This document shows positions 1 to 10,148 of a stretch of DNA of 41,686 nt, piece by piece (the stretch's first letter is position 1; each line of letters starts with the position of its first letter). Origin of the DNA: Candidatus Dadabacteria bacterium (GTDB lineage Bacteria; Bdellovibrionota_C; UBA2361; J046); NCBI GenBank assembly GCA_003696425.1, contig RFHI01000237.1, forward strand, positions 1 through 41,686. The letters are read 5' to 3'. A model generated the notes under the pieces. The model had not been told where the DNA came from. It searched no databases and worked only from the letters and a program-made list of their open reading frames with translations. The position numbers and the translations under genes are program-made.

Positions 1-2
1 GA

Positions 3-1766
3 TCATTTCTTCTCCTTAATTAATCGCGGGGTTATTCTCCCAACAATAAGCACCCACCAGTAGATAGCGCCAGCTAAAATACCTGTTATAAGTTTTATTT
101 CAAAAGCAATTTCTTGTGGTGATACAAACCCCTCTATTAAGCCAGCTATTACAAGCGATAGTGCGCTAAAAATAATTAAATCCATGATTGATTTTGCCCG
201 CTGTTGTACTGACTCCTTCCTGGTCAGGTCGCCCGGCTGTAAAAGGGCGTCGCCAATGGCAAGACCACATCCGGCTGCTACAATTATAATTGAAAGCTCT
301 AAAAAGCCGTGGGCTACTACAAAATCAAGCAGGCGCTGCTCCATTCTAAAGTTAGTCAGGAATGTAAAAATACCACCCAGCATGGCGCCGTTACTTATCA
401 AAATCAGAAGAGTTCCCACGCCTCCCGTAATTCCGAGTGCAAATGCCAGAAGGGATACCTTTATATTGTTAGCCATTATACTGGCTGATGCTATTGAGCT
501 GATGCCGCGAATATTTTCAGTCCAGAGCTTGCCGCTTTCGAGATTTTCAGCAGCAGTCTCTGAAATAAAATACCAGCCAAAACCGGGATTAATGCGCACC
601 ATTAAAGAGCTTATAATAATACTTGCCACAAAAACAGCAAAAGAGGTGGCTATATAGGGTCTGACATTTATGTAGCCCGAATTAACGCGCCGTAAAAACG
701 GCTGGCTTTGAGTTTCAGCACTTGCCAGTCGTTTTCCGTAAATAACCCGCCTGCCGTATCTTACAAGTCCGGCTGCATAACGGGCTTCAGGTGTGTTAGG
801 GTAAAACGTAGAAAGATATGAGTATCTCTGACAGACAAGCTGATAAGCATCAGCCGCTTCAAGCAGCTGTTTGTCTGTAAGTCCAGCCCGTTCTTCTTTT
901 AGGGCGGCAATTTTATTTCTTGCCGAAACAAGCTGTTCACGAAGAGCAGGCCAGTTGGTAGTAACATTATTTAGGAGTTTCTCTTGTTTAGGAGAGCCCT
1001 TGCTTTTTCGTATCGGGTATACCTGTTTAAAGGCAGCTTTTAAAAAGCCAGAATAATCTTTATCTTCAATATTATCAGGGAGATTTGCACCTGCATCTTT
1101 TAAGGCCTGCATCAGTGTTTGAGAAATTCTCCTTGCTGCGTCTGGTGTAAGCGTTTTATGCCGCTCAAGATACTGTGAGTAGAGATTGTAAATCTCCAGC
1201 GGCAGTACAATTTTCCCGCTAAAAAGATCTGTTTTATTGCTGCTTATAGATACAGGTTCAGGTTCTCTTACCACAATGGTACCGGCAACAAGATCTCCAA
1301 TTCTCTGGGAGTTTCGGGTAATCATCATGCTGACAAGCGGAATGAGACCTAAAAACGGCGGGGCTATTTCAAGGGGTATAAAAATGTTTCGCGCCAGAGA
1401 TGTTTTGAGTGTAAGAGGAAGGCCGCGCTGATCTAAAACTCTAATACCAATCAGGCGCTTACCCGGTGTAACCCCGTCATAAAACACTTCAAAAAAAACC
1501 GGGTAAGCAATTTCGATTAATGAAACAGCAACAATAATAATTGCCATAAGAACCTGACTAAATGAGCCTGAACGGACGATACGGGGCACAATAGCTCCGA
1601 GCAGATTATGACCCTCTAATTTGGAAAGCAGGTAGATGACAGCAGAAACGATAATAGCAACCGCGGTCCAGCGGATGATTAAATCAATTAAGTAAGCGCT
1701 GGCGCGGCTTCCGGCGCCGGCAGGCTCAAGATCGAGCCAGGTCTGTTCAGGCAGCATTATTCGCAT
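3..1766 (-). CDS. RDD-family membrane protein fused to a C-terminal stage II sporulation protein M (SpoIIM/DUF95-like) membrane domain
   Basis: 587-aa ORF. N-term 'GSRASAYLIDLIIRW...YPVFFEVFYDGVTPGKRLIGIRVLD...RRIGDLVAGTIVV' is RDD-like. C-term 'NNIKVSLLAFALGITGGVGTLLILISNGAMLGGIF...FVVAHGFLELSIIIVAAGCGLAIGDALLQPG' is SpoIIM-like. Confidence 0.8.
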   Translation of the reverse strand: MRIMLPEQTWLDLEPAGAGSRASAYLIDLIIRWTAVAIIVSAVIYLLSKLEGHNLLGAIVPRIVRSGSFSQVLMAIIIVAVSLIEIAYPVFFEVFYDGVTPGKRLIGIRVLDQRGLPLTLKTSLARNIFIPLEIAPPFLGLIPLVSMMITRNSQRIGDLVAGTIVVREPEPVSISSNKTDLFSGKIVLPLEIYNLYSQYLERHKTLTPDAARRISQTLMQALKDAGANLPDNIEDKDYSGFLKAAFKQVYPIRKSKGSPKQEKLLNNVTTNWPALREQLVSARNKIAALKEERAGLTDKQLLEAADAYQLVCQRYSYLSTFYPNTPEARYAAGLVRYGRRVIYGKRLASAETQSQPFLRRVNSGYINVRPYIATSFAVFVASIIISSLMVRINPGFGWYFISETAAENLESGKLWTENIRGISSIASASIMANNIKVSLLAFALGITGGVGTLLILISNGAMLGGIFTFLTNFRMEQRLLDFVVAHGFLELSIIIVAAGCGLAIGDALLQPGDLTRKESVQQRAKSIMDLIIFSALSLVIAGLIEGFVSPQEIAFEIKLITGILAGAIYWWVLIVGRITPRLIKEKK

Positions 1767-1841
1767 GATTTACAGTTTAGCAGTCAGACGGCTATGCAGG
1801 CCATAGGGATTGGGGAAAATCAGAAAAAATGACTTAGACAC

Positions 1842-3212
1842 CTAACTTTTACGCAGATTCCCGGGGGCAGCCGGTGGTAGCGTATCTGCGTGACCAAGTG
1901 TAAGAGGAATGCCGGGACTTGCTGTCCCGTTTGCATCGATTACATAAAGATAGGCTGAGTCACCCCCCTTAAAAGAGCCGCCGTAATTCAGGGTGACTGA
2001 TACAGCAGTATCACTCCAGCTAAGCGGCTTCTGAAGTTCAAGTTTAGTAGCCTTTTCGTAGTCAGGGTTATTGCCGATTTCCACACGTGCTTCAGTTTCT
2101 ACCTGAGCATAAGGGTCATCGATAAAATTATTTACAATTTGATCTCCACCGCCACCGCTGGTTCGATCGAAGAGATTATACCATACGAAAGCATCTCGCA
2201 GATCGGGTTTGCAGCGCGAACACCCGCCGGGCAGAGTGGCGGAAGGTTTGTCTGAATAAAAGAGTATTTTTTCTGCGTCAATACCAGTCTGTTGACCTGC
2301 ATAAGGTCCATCAGGCTTAAGCACTCTTATCTTAAGCCTGCCGTCAAAATTTCCCCGGGTGCCCAGATCATAAGTAACATCGATCCTGTTCCAGCGCCCG
2401 AAGTCGAAGTTGTAGCGGGCTGCCAAGCCGGTTGTGTCTATCGCGCCGCGCATAGTTTCACGGTAGGGGGCAAGTGACTTCATCCCTGCTGCCCCGTGAG
2501 GCGGATAACTATAGCCTATGCCGCGAACGTTATAGAAAACGTAGTCAAAAGCATACCAGGTAAATGGCCCGTCCAGGCCTGCCGGCACCGGGCAGCCAAC
2601 CCAGGCAAAGTTTTCTATGTGTGGAGTATGAGTAAAATTCATTGATTCGTTTATATTGTATCCCCAGTACCACAGGTTCGTGCTTCGTAAAGGATCAGCC
2701 CCCTGCGGGCACTGATCGTACCCACTGCGGGTAATCCCGATAAACTTGTGCTGAGGATCGCTTTTACCTGGAGAGGGAAAACGAACCATTTGGAACTTGT
2801 ACCAGAAAGAAACGAATATTTTTCTAAAACCCGGCTGGTAATGGTATGCCCAGGTTGAAGCCCAGGCTCCGTTAGAAGACGGGTTCGACGGATTAACCTC
2901 AAGATTAATGGATTTACTGCCGGACCATTTATCTTTATCCGTTACTCTGTCAAGCTTTCCCTGGGAGCCGTAGATTCTAATCGTGCCAGGAGCAGTAACG
3001 GGATCAGTACCTACGGCGCTGTTTTCGATCCAACCGTTCTTGCCTCCAAGAAACCAGACATTATTAATACTTGCATGAGATCCAAAACCCTGCCCATTTA
3101 TTACTAAGGTCGCATTATTTTCTGTGGAACCCTTAACATTACTAATCCGCGGCGCTGCATTAGCCAGCAAAGAGAAGCAACAGAACGTTATTAGCAAAAG
3201 TGGTTGTTTCAT
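1842..3212 (-). CDS. Secreted protein with N-terminal IPT/TIG-like segment, function unknown
   Basis: 456-aa ORF with signal peptide 'MKQPLLLITFCCFSLLANAAP', followed by 'ISNVKGSTENNATLVINGQGFGSHAS', which resembles an IPT/TIG start. Confidence 0.55.
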   Translation of the reverse strand: MKQPLLLITFCCFSLLANAAPRISNVKGSTENNATLVINGQGFGSHASINNVWFLGGKNGWIENSAVGTDPVTAPGTIRIYGSQGKLDRVTDKDKWSGSKSINLEVNPSNPSSNGAWASTWAYHYQPGFRKIFVSFWYKFQMVRFPSPGKSDPQHKFIGITRSGYDQCPQGADPLRSTNLWYWGYNINESMNFTHTPHIENFAWVGCPVPAGLDGPFTWYAFDYVFYNVRGIGYSYPPHGAAGMKSLAPYRETMRGAIDTTGLAARYNFDFGRWNRIDVTYDLGTRGNFDGRLKIRVLKPDGPYAGQQTGIDAEKILFYSDKPSATLPGGCSRCKPDLRDAFVWYNLFDRTSGGGGDQIVNNFIDDPYAQVETEARVEIGNNPDYEKATKLELQKPLSWSDTAVSVTLNYGGSFKGGDSAYLYVIDANGTASPGIPLTLGHADTLPPAAPGNLRKS

Positions 3213-3499
3213 AACTTGTAATCTTCAAATCCCGCAACTTCTACCGGTAGGACAAAAAATGGAATCATATATTGAATTATATGGTGACATTAATCGACTA
3301 ACAATTATAGGTAAACCTATAAACCCAGAGCGTGAAACGGTTTTTATGCTCTGCTCAAATACATTGAGTTTGCCCTGGTGACCGTTAATATATAATAGTG
3401 AATATATAATAGTGATTTTAGAAATGCCGAGCAATTGTCGGCACTTCACCCTTCCATCCAGCTTTACGCAGTTACCTTTTTCTGCTAACGTAATGATTA

Positions 3500-3590
3500 A
3501 CTCTTTCAGGGGTGCTGGTTGTTTTGGCCGGCTGAGATTATACCCTTTGAACCTGATGCAGGTAATGCTGCCGCAGGGAGCTCTAAAAGC
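3500..3590 (+). promoter_or_regulatory. TPP riboswitch (THI element)
   Basis: Consensus blocks in order: 'caggggtgctgg', 'ggctgagattataccctttgaacctgatgcaggtaatgctgccgcaggga', immediately upstream of thiSC. Confidence 0.94.
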
Positions 3591-3661
3591 CTTTCAAATA
3601 TTATCCGCCCTGAAAGATTGAGTTGTAAAGTTTTACGGTTTGATTTTGCGCGGATATTACT

Positions 3662-3871
3662 ATGGAGATAGAGGTCTCGGTAAACGACCAGCCTTTTGTA
3701 ATCGAAGAGGGCGCTACGCTTGATAAGCTTTTATTAAAGATAAATCGGCCGCCGGCGGATGGTGTCGCTGTAGCGGTTAACGGACAGGTTATACCACGCG
3801 ACAGTTATCAGAGCCTTAAGCTTAACAAAAACGATTCCATTATTATATTAACAGCTACCCAGGGAGGTTAA
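3662..3871 (+). CDS. thiS: Sulfur carrier protein ThiS
   Basis: 69 aa, ubiquitin-like, 'MEIEVSVNDQPFVIEEGATLDKLL...VAVAVNGQVIPR...DSIIILTATQGG', with terminal Gly-Gly. First gene after the TPP riboswitch. Confidence 0.94.
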   Translation: MEIEVSVNDQPFVIEEGATLDKLLLKINRPPADGVAVAVNGQVIPRDSYQSLKLNKNDSIIILTATQGG

Positions 3872-3874
3872 TAA

Positions 3875-5707
<1,833 letters not shown>

Positions 5708-5735
5708 TTTACCGGCTGGCCCTGATAAGGTGCTT

Positions 5736-6332
5736 ATGGAAACAGTCGTCATATCAAAACCGTTTATTTTTGATGGTGAAGCAGTGCTTTTAAGCCGTCT
5801 CTTTGAGGCCGGTCTGGAGTGTTTTCATTTAAGAAAACCTGAAGAGAGTGAAGAGAACATTAGAACTTTCCTTGAAGGTATACCTCCTGAACACAGAAAA
5901 AAAATCGTAATACACAATCATCTTAAGCTCTTTAAAGATTATCAGCTTGGAGGTGTTCATATCTCCGGTATTCATAGAGATGGATTAGTAGAAGCCCTGA
6001 AAGATTCTCTGCCGGGTTTACTCAGCACCTCGGTTCATACTTTAGCGGAGCTTAAAGCGCTGGATGGAATTTATCGCTACGTGTTTTTCTCTCCGGTGTT
6101 TAAGAGTATCTCCAAAAAAGACTACGGCCCTTCTGGAGATCTTGATGATGTTGTCAGCTATATTAGAGATAAGGACAACATCTGTCCTGTTTATGCTCTT
6201 GGCGGAGTGTCAGCAAAGAATATTTTTAAAGTTGGGGAGCTTGGATTTTCAGGTGCAGCTCTTTGTGGAGCTGTCTGGGCTTCAGATGATCCGGTAAGTG
6301 AGTTTTGTAAAATAAGAGATCTATGTCATTAG
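5736..6332 (+). CDS. Thiamine phosphate synthase/TenI-like protein (ThiE paralog 1)
   Basis: 'LECFHLRKPE...KIVIHNHLKLFKDYQLGGVHIS...SVHTLAELKAL..YRYVFFSPVFKSISKKDYGP...VYALGGVSAKNI' matches the ThiE/TenI fold pattern. The ORF track begins at 5694; ATG at 5736 is more likely. Confidence 0.75.
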   Translation: METVVISKPFIFDGEAVLLSRLFEAGLECFHLRKPEESEENIRTFLEGIPPEHRKKIVIHNHLKLFKDYQLGGVHISGIHRDGLVEALKDSLPGLLSTSVHTLAELKALDGIYRYVFFSPVFKSISKKDYGPSGDLDDVVSYIRDKDNICPVYALGGVSAKNIFKVGELGFSGAALCGAVWASDDPVSEFCKIRDLCH

Positions 6333-7087
6333 AAGATAACCATCCGGCAGTAGTAACAATAGCAGGGCTTGATCCGAGCGGCTGCGCCGGACTGGCAGCT
6401 GACATAAAAACTTTTGAGGCGCTGGGTGTGGCAGGCAGGGCTGTTGCCAGTGCCATTACTGTACAGAGTGAAACAAAGCTTTTGGAAACAGTCTGGCTGG
6501 GTTCTGAACTGATACTGAAACAGTTAAAAGTACTGCTTGAAGAATCGGATATTAAATATTTTAAGATAGGAGTTATTGAGAGCCTGCCAGTTTTAAGAAA
6601 AATACTCTCGCTAATCAGAGCCTATGATGGCAATGCTTTCATCCTCTGGGACCCGATCGTCTCTTCAAGTAGCGGCTATAAATTTCATGAAAATCTGCCC
6701 GATCGCACCGAGCTAGTTAGTATCCTGAAGCAAATTTCTTTAATTACCCCAAATATTCCTGAAGCAGAGTGGCTTTTCGGCCAGGGGTATACTAACGGTG
6801 ATTTGTTTGAGTTTAGCAACAGTGCCGCAATTATATTAAAAGGAGGCCACCAGACTGGTAGTTGTGCAATAGACCGCTTGTACGCTGATGGAGAGCTAAG
6901 TGAATTCTCGGGTGAGCGTCTTAATATCTTAAAACGGGGGACAGGCTGTGTCTACTCAGCAGCGCTACTGGCCTACCTGGCACATGGACTTACGCTTAAG
7001 CAGGCGATTGGGAAAGCGAAGGAGTACATTAATAAGTATCTTGTAAGCAGCAGTTCTTTACGTGGTTATCACACAATGGTGGCTTGA
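6323..7087 (+). CDS. thiD: Hydroxymethylpyrimidine (phosphate) kinase ThiD
   Basis: 'VVTIAGLDPSGCAGLAADIKTFEALGV...AITVQSE...WDPIVSSSSGYKFHE...ILKGGHQ...KRGTGCVYSAALLAYLAHG'. Overlaps the upstream gene by 10 bp. Confidence 0.9.
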   Translation: MSLEDNHPAVVTIAGLDPSGCAGLAADIKTFEALGVAGRAVASAITVQSETKLLETVWLGSELILKQLKVLLEESDIKYFKIGVIESLPVLRKILSLIRAYDGNAFILWDPIVSSSSGYKFHENLPDRTELVSILKQISLITPNIPEAEWLFGQGYTNGDLFEFSNSAAIILKGGHQTGSCAIDRLYADGELSEFSGERLNILKRGTGCVYSAALLAYLAHGLTLKQAIGKAKEYINKYLVSSSSLRGYHTMVA

Positions 7088-7089
7088 AG

Positions 7090-7758
7090 ATGAAAAAATA
7101 CATTGCGCGCCTTCATGTTATAAGCAGTGGCACTACTTTTGATCAGCAGATTGAAAGTATAAAAATAGCATGCCGTGCCAAAGTCGAGCTTGTTCAGTTA
7201 AGAGCAAAGAACATAAAAGGAGCAGAGTTAAAAAAACTTGCCTGTGAGGCGCTTAAACTGTGTGAACAGTACGGAACGAACCTTATAATAAATGATGATC
7301 CTGTGCTTGCTGCAGAAGTTGGGGCGTATGGTGTGCATCTTGGTATAAATGATCCCGGCCCTGATTATGCACGCGGGATTCTCGGCGAGCAGGCAGTTGT
7401 AGGCGGCACAGCTCATAGTGTGGATGAATTTGTTTATATGGCTCAGGCTGGTGTGGACTATATTGGGCTTGGGCCTTACAGAGAGAGCCGTACCAAGAGT
7501 CTGAATGTGCCGCCACTTGGACTGGAAGGCCTTAAGAGAATACTGTCTTCGGTCAGAAGCCGCTATTCCGATATTCCGGTAATTGCAATTGGTGGCATAA
7601 CTCCCCACGATCTGCCCCTGCTTTTATCTTACGGAGTTTATGGTGTGGCTGTTTGTGGTGCTGTTTACAGTTCGGGGAGCCCCATTTCAACAGTAGCCGA
7701 GTTTTTAAAGTTTTTTAAGGAGACTGGTGATGGATACACTGCAAATCGGCAGCTATAA
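7090..7758 (+). CDS. thiE: Thiamine-phosphate synthase ThiE
   Basis: '[10 protein letters not shown]...[36 protein letters not shown]...[10 protein letters not shown]...[16 protein letters not shown]...[13 protein letters not shown]'. ATG at 7090; the ORF track uses an upstream TTG at 7084. Confidence 0.9.
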   Translation: MKKYIARLHVISSGTTFDQQIESIKIACRAKVELVQLRAKNIKGAELKKLACEALKLCEQYGTNLIINDDPVLAAEVGAYGVHLGINDPGPDYARGILGEQAVVGGTAHSVDEFVYMAQAGVDYIGLGPYRESRTKSLNVPPLGLEGLKRILSSVRSRYSDIPVIAIGGITPHDLPLLLSYGVYGVAVCGAVYSSGSPISTVAEFLKFFKETGDGYTANRQL

Positions 7759-8518
7759 ATTTAATTCACGCCTTTTTCTTGGAACAGGTAAGTTTTCATC
7801 GAATACACTTATGCGTGAGGCGATAGAGGCTTCCGGGAGTGAGCTTGTTACCGTAGCGCTTAAGCGTGTTAAGCCGGGCGAAGATAACGATCAGCTCTTA
7901 AATCATCTTAAGATTGAAAGAGTCAGGATTATTCCAAACACCTCCGGAGCAAGAACCGCTGAAGAAGCGCTTTTTGCCGCAAGGCTGGCACGCGAGGCAA
8001 TCAGGACGGATCTTGTAAAGCTTGAAATTCATCCTGATCCCCGCTACCTGCTGCCCGACCCCTTCGAAACTCTTAAAGCAGCTGAGCTGCTTGTAAAGGA
8101 TGATTTCACGGTTCTGCCTTATACAGGAGCAGATCCGGTGCTTTGCAAGAAACTTGAAGAGGTCGGTGTAGCGGCTGTAATGCCGCTTGGTGCCCCAATA
8201 GGAAGCAACCAGGGCCTTAAGACGCGCTCAATGCTTGAAATTATTATTGAAGAGAGCAGGGTTCCGGTCGTAATTGATGCAGGCCTGGGACTGCCTTCAC
8301 ATGCTGCCGATGCGCTTGAGATCGGAGCAGATGCTGTGCTGGTTAATACCGCAATTGCGACTGCCGGCGATCCGGTTTTAATGGCGCGTGCCTTTAAGGA
8401 GGCAGTTTCAGCAGGACGGCGAGCTTATCTGGCAGGCCGGGCAGCAATCAGGAGCGCGGCAGATGCTTCAAGTCCGCTTACATCGTTTTTAGATAGTAGT
8501 GTGGTAAACGGGAGATAA
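7730..8518 (+). CDS. thiG: Thiazole synthase ThiG
   Basis: '[11 protein letters not shown]...VTVALKRV...[15 protein letters not shown]..' style motifs, '[16 protein letters not shown]', '[37 protein letters not shown]'. Overlaps the thiE 3' end. Confidence 0.96.
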   Translation: MDTLQIGSYKFNSRLFLGTGKFSSNTLMREAIEASGSELVTVALKRVKPGEDNDQLLNHLKIERVRIIPNTSGARTAEEALFAARLAREAIRTDLVKLEIHPDPRYLLPDPFETLKAAELLVKDDFTVLPYTGADPVLCKKLEEVGVAAVMPLGAPIGSNQGLKTRSMLEIIIEESRVPVVIDAGLGLPSHAADALEIGADAVLVNTAIATAGDPVLMARAFKEAVSAGRRAYLAGRAAIRSAADASSPLTSFLDSSVVNGR

Positions 8519-8521
8519 GCT

Positions 8522-9670
8522 GTGTCGTTTGTAGAAATTTATAACACTTTAAGGCTGGAAGAGCTTAAGGCGTTTATTTATTCCCGCTCAGAAAACGATG
8601 TCGCTGATGTTCTCGGAAAAGAGAAGCGCCTGAGTGAGTGGGATTTTATGACGCTGCTTTCTCCGGCTGCAGGAAAGTTTATTGAAGATTTGGCAGCCTG
8701 TAGTGCAGCCATTACCCGTAAACGCTTTGGAAATGTCATTCAACTTTATATTCCCCTGTATCTGTCGAATGAGTGCACAAATATTTGTACCTACTGCGGG
8801 TTTAGTGTTACTAACAAAATTCCGCGCATTGTGCTTACTCGTGAGCAGATTAAAAAAGAAGCAGAAGCTGTTAAAGCTTACGGCTTTGAGCACCTTTTAC
8901 TTGTGACAGGTGAATCCAGCCGGCGCGCCGGCGTTGAGTATTTAAAAATGGCGCTTGAGGTTGTAAATCCGTATTTTTCCAATCTGTCAATTGAAGTTCA
9001 GCCACTCAAACTGAATGAATACAAAGAGCTGCGTGAGTATTCAGTTCACGCAGTGCTGGTTTATCAGGAGACCTATCACTGTGAGAGTTACCGCCGCTAT
9101 CATCCCAGGGGCAAAAAATCCAATTTTGAGTATCGGCTTGAAACTCCGGATAGAATTGGGGCTGCAGGGATGCATAAGATCGGCCTGGGGGTGCTGCTTG
9201 GGCTTGAAGACTGGCGGGTGGATGCTGCTGTTATGGCAGTTCACTTAAGGTATCTTGAGCAGAGATACTGGCGCACAAAATACTCCGTCTCTTTTCCGCG
9301 TCTGCGTCCTGCTGAGGGAGTTGATTTAGGTACGCTTAGTGTTACAGAACGCGATCTGTTACAGCTGATCTGTGCTCTTAGAATTTTTGATCCCGATCTT
9401 GAGCTTTCGTTATCAACCAGAGAGAGCGCTTACTTTCGGGATCATGTAATTCCGCTTGGTATTACAACGGTTAGTGCCGGCTCGCGTACCGATCCGGGTG
9501 GATATTCTGTTCTTAAAAAAGAGCTGAAACAATTTGAGATAGATGATAGCCGCTCACCACTTGAAGTAGCTGAAGCAATAAAAAGGATCGGCTTAGAACC
9601 GGTCTGGAAAGATTGGGATCGGGCGTTTGGGGGGGAGCGGTGTGGGGGTGCAGCCGCAAAGGCAAGCTGA
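8522..9670 (+). CDS. thiH: 2-iminoacetate synthase ThiH (radical SAM tyrosine lyase)
   Basis: Radical SAM CX3CX2C 'CTNICTYCGF', 'LLVTGESSRRAGVEYLKMAL', 'VLVYQETYHCESYRRYHPRGKKSNFEYRLETPDRIGAAG'. GTG start. Confidence 0.96.
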   Translation: MSFVEIYNTLRLEELKAFIYSRSENDVADVLGKEKRLSEWDFMTLLSPAAGKFIEDLAACSAAITRKRFGNVIQLYIPLYLSNECTNICTYCGFSVTNKIPRIVLTREQIKKEAEAVKAYGFEHLLLVTGESSRRAGVEYLKMALEVVNPYFSNLSIEVQPLKLNEYKELREYSVHAVLVYQETYHCESYRRYHPRGKKSNFEYRLETPDRIGAAGMHKIGLGVLLGLEDWRVDAAVMAVHLRYLEQRYWRTKYSVSFPRLRPAEGVDLGTLSVTERDLLQLICALRIFDPDLELSLSTRESAYFRDHVIPLGITTVSAGSRTDPGGYSVLKKELKQFEIDDSRSPLEVAEAIKRIGLEPVWKDWDRAFGGERCGGAAAKAS

Positions 9671-9679
9671 GCTCGTAGG

Positions 9680-9755
9680 GCGTATACGTCCACGGTGACG
9701 TTGCCGTAGACGTAAAAGCGTATACGTAGACGGCTACGTCTACGGATACGGATTT
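9680..9755 (+). repeat. Two tandem, diverged 38-bp units rich in CGTA/TACG, with nested inverted repeats
   Basis: Unit A 9680-9717 GCGTATACGTCCACGGTGACGTTGCCGTAGACGTAAAA. Unit B 9718-9755 GCGTATACGTAGACGGCTACGTCTACGGATACGGATTT. 25 of 38 positions identical by eye. Perfect 11-bp inverted repeat CCGTAGACGTA (9704-9714)/TACGTCTACGG (9735-9745). Perfect 8-bp hairpin CGTAGACG-GCTA-CGTCTACG (9725-9744). Confidence 0.65.
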
Positions 9756-9977
9756 AATAAGGAGCAGAGAATTACCCCGACCATTTTTTAAACCACAAAC
9801 TCCAATTGATTCAGGCAATTACAGAAGCCGATGGTACCTTGGGGCAGGATCGGCCGATTTTTAAAAACTTTAAAAAGTTATTTTGATTTTTTCGATCATG
9901 TTATTTCGGGCTATTATAGTTTGGTTCGAAATTTTTTTGCCAACTATCCGATTTATGGCTGGACAGCAGAGTAAAAA

Positions 9978-10024
9978 GCACCATATATAGTAATTAACAG
10001 ACGGCGCTATACAATATATAGTGT
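9978..10024 (+). promoter_or_regulatory. Pair of NrdR boxes upstream of nrdAB
   Basis: Box 1 gcaCCATATATAGtaa (9978-9993). Box 2 ataCAATATATAGtgt (10009-10024). The known consensus is acaCwAtATaTwGtgt. Corresponding positions are exactly 31 bp apart. Confidence 0.87.
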
Positions 10025-10148
10025 ATCGGAGGTAAAACTCTCTAAATAAAACATTGGTGTAATTGGTGGCTTTCCCCGGCCGGGTGGCTTGGTTTGTGCC
10101 TGTTCGACCGCCTGCGGTGTTAGCCCTGTTCTTTGCTGGAGAAAGGAT

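Noticed and set aside
184-657. 157-aa plus-strand ORF (and 871-1056, 1237-1431)
   Set aside because: Antisense to the RDD/SpoIIM gene, no recognisable family, composition typical of shadow ORFs.
9920-9960. tRNA-like 'ggttcgaaa' T-loop string
   Set aside because: No acceptor stem, anticodon arm or D-arm around it; chance match.
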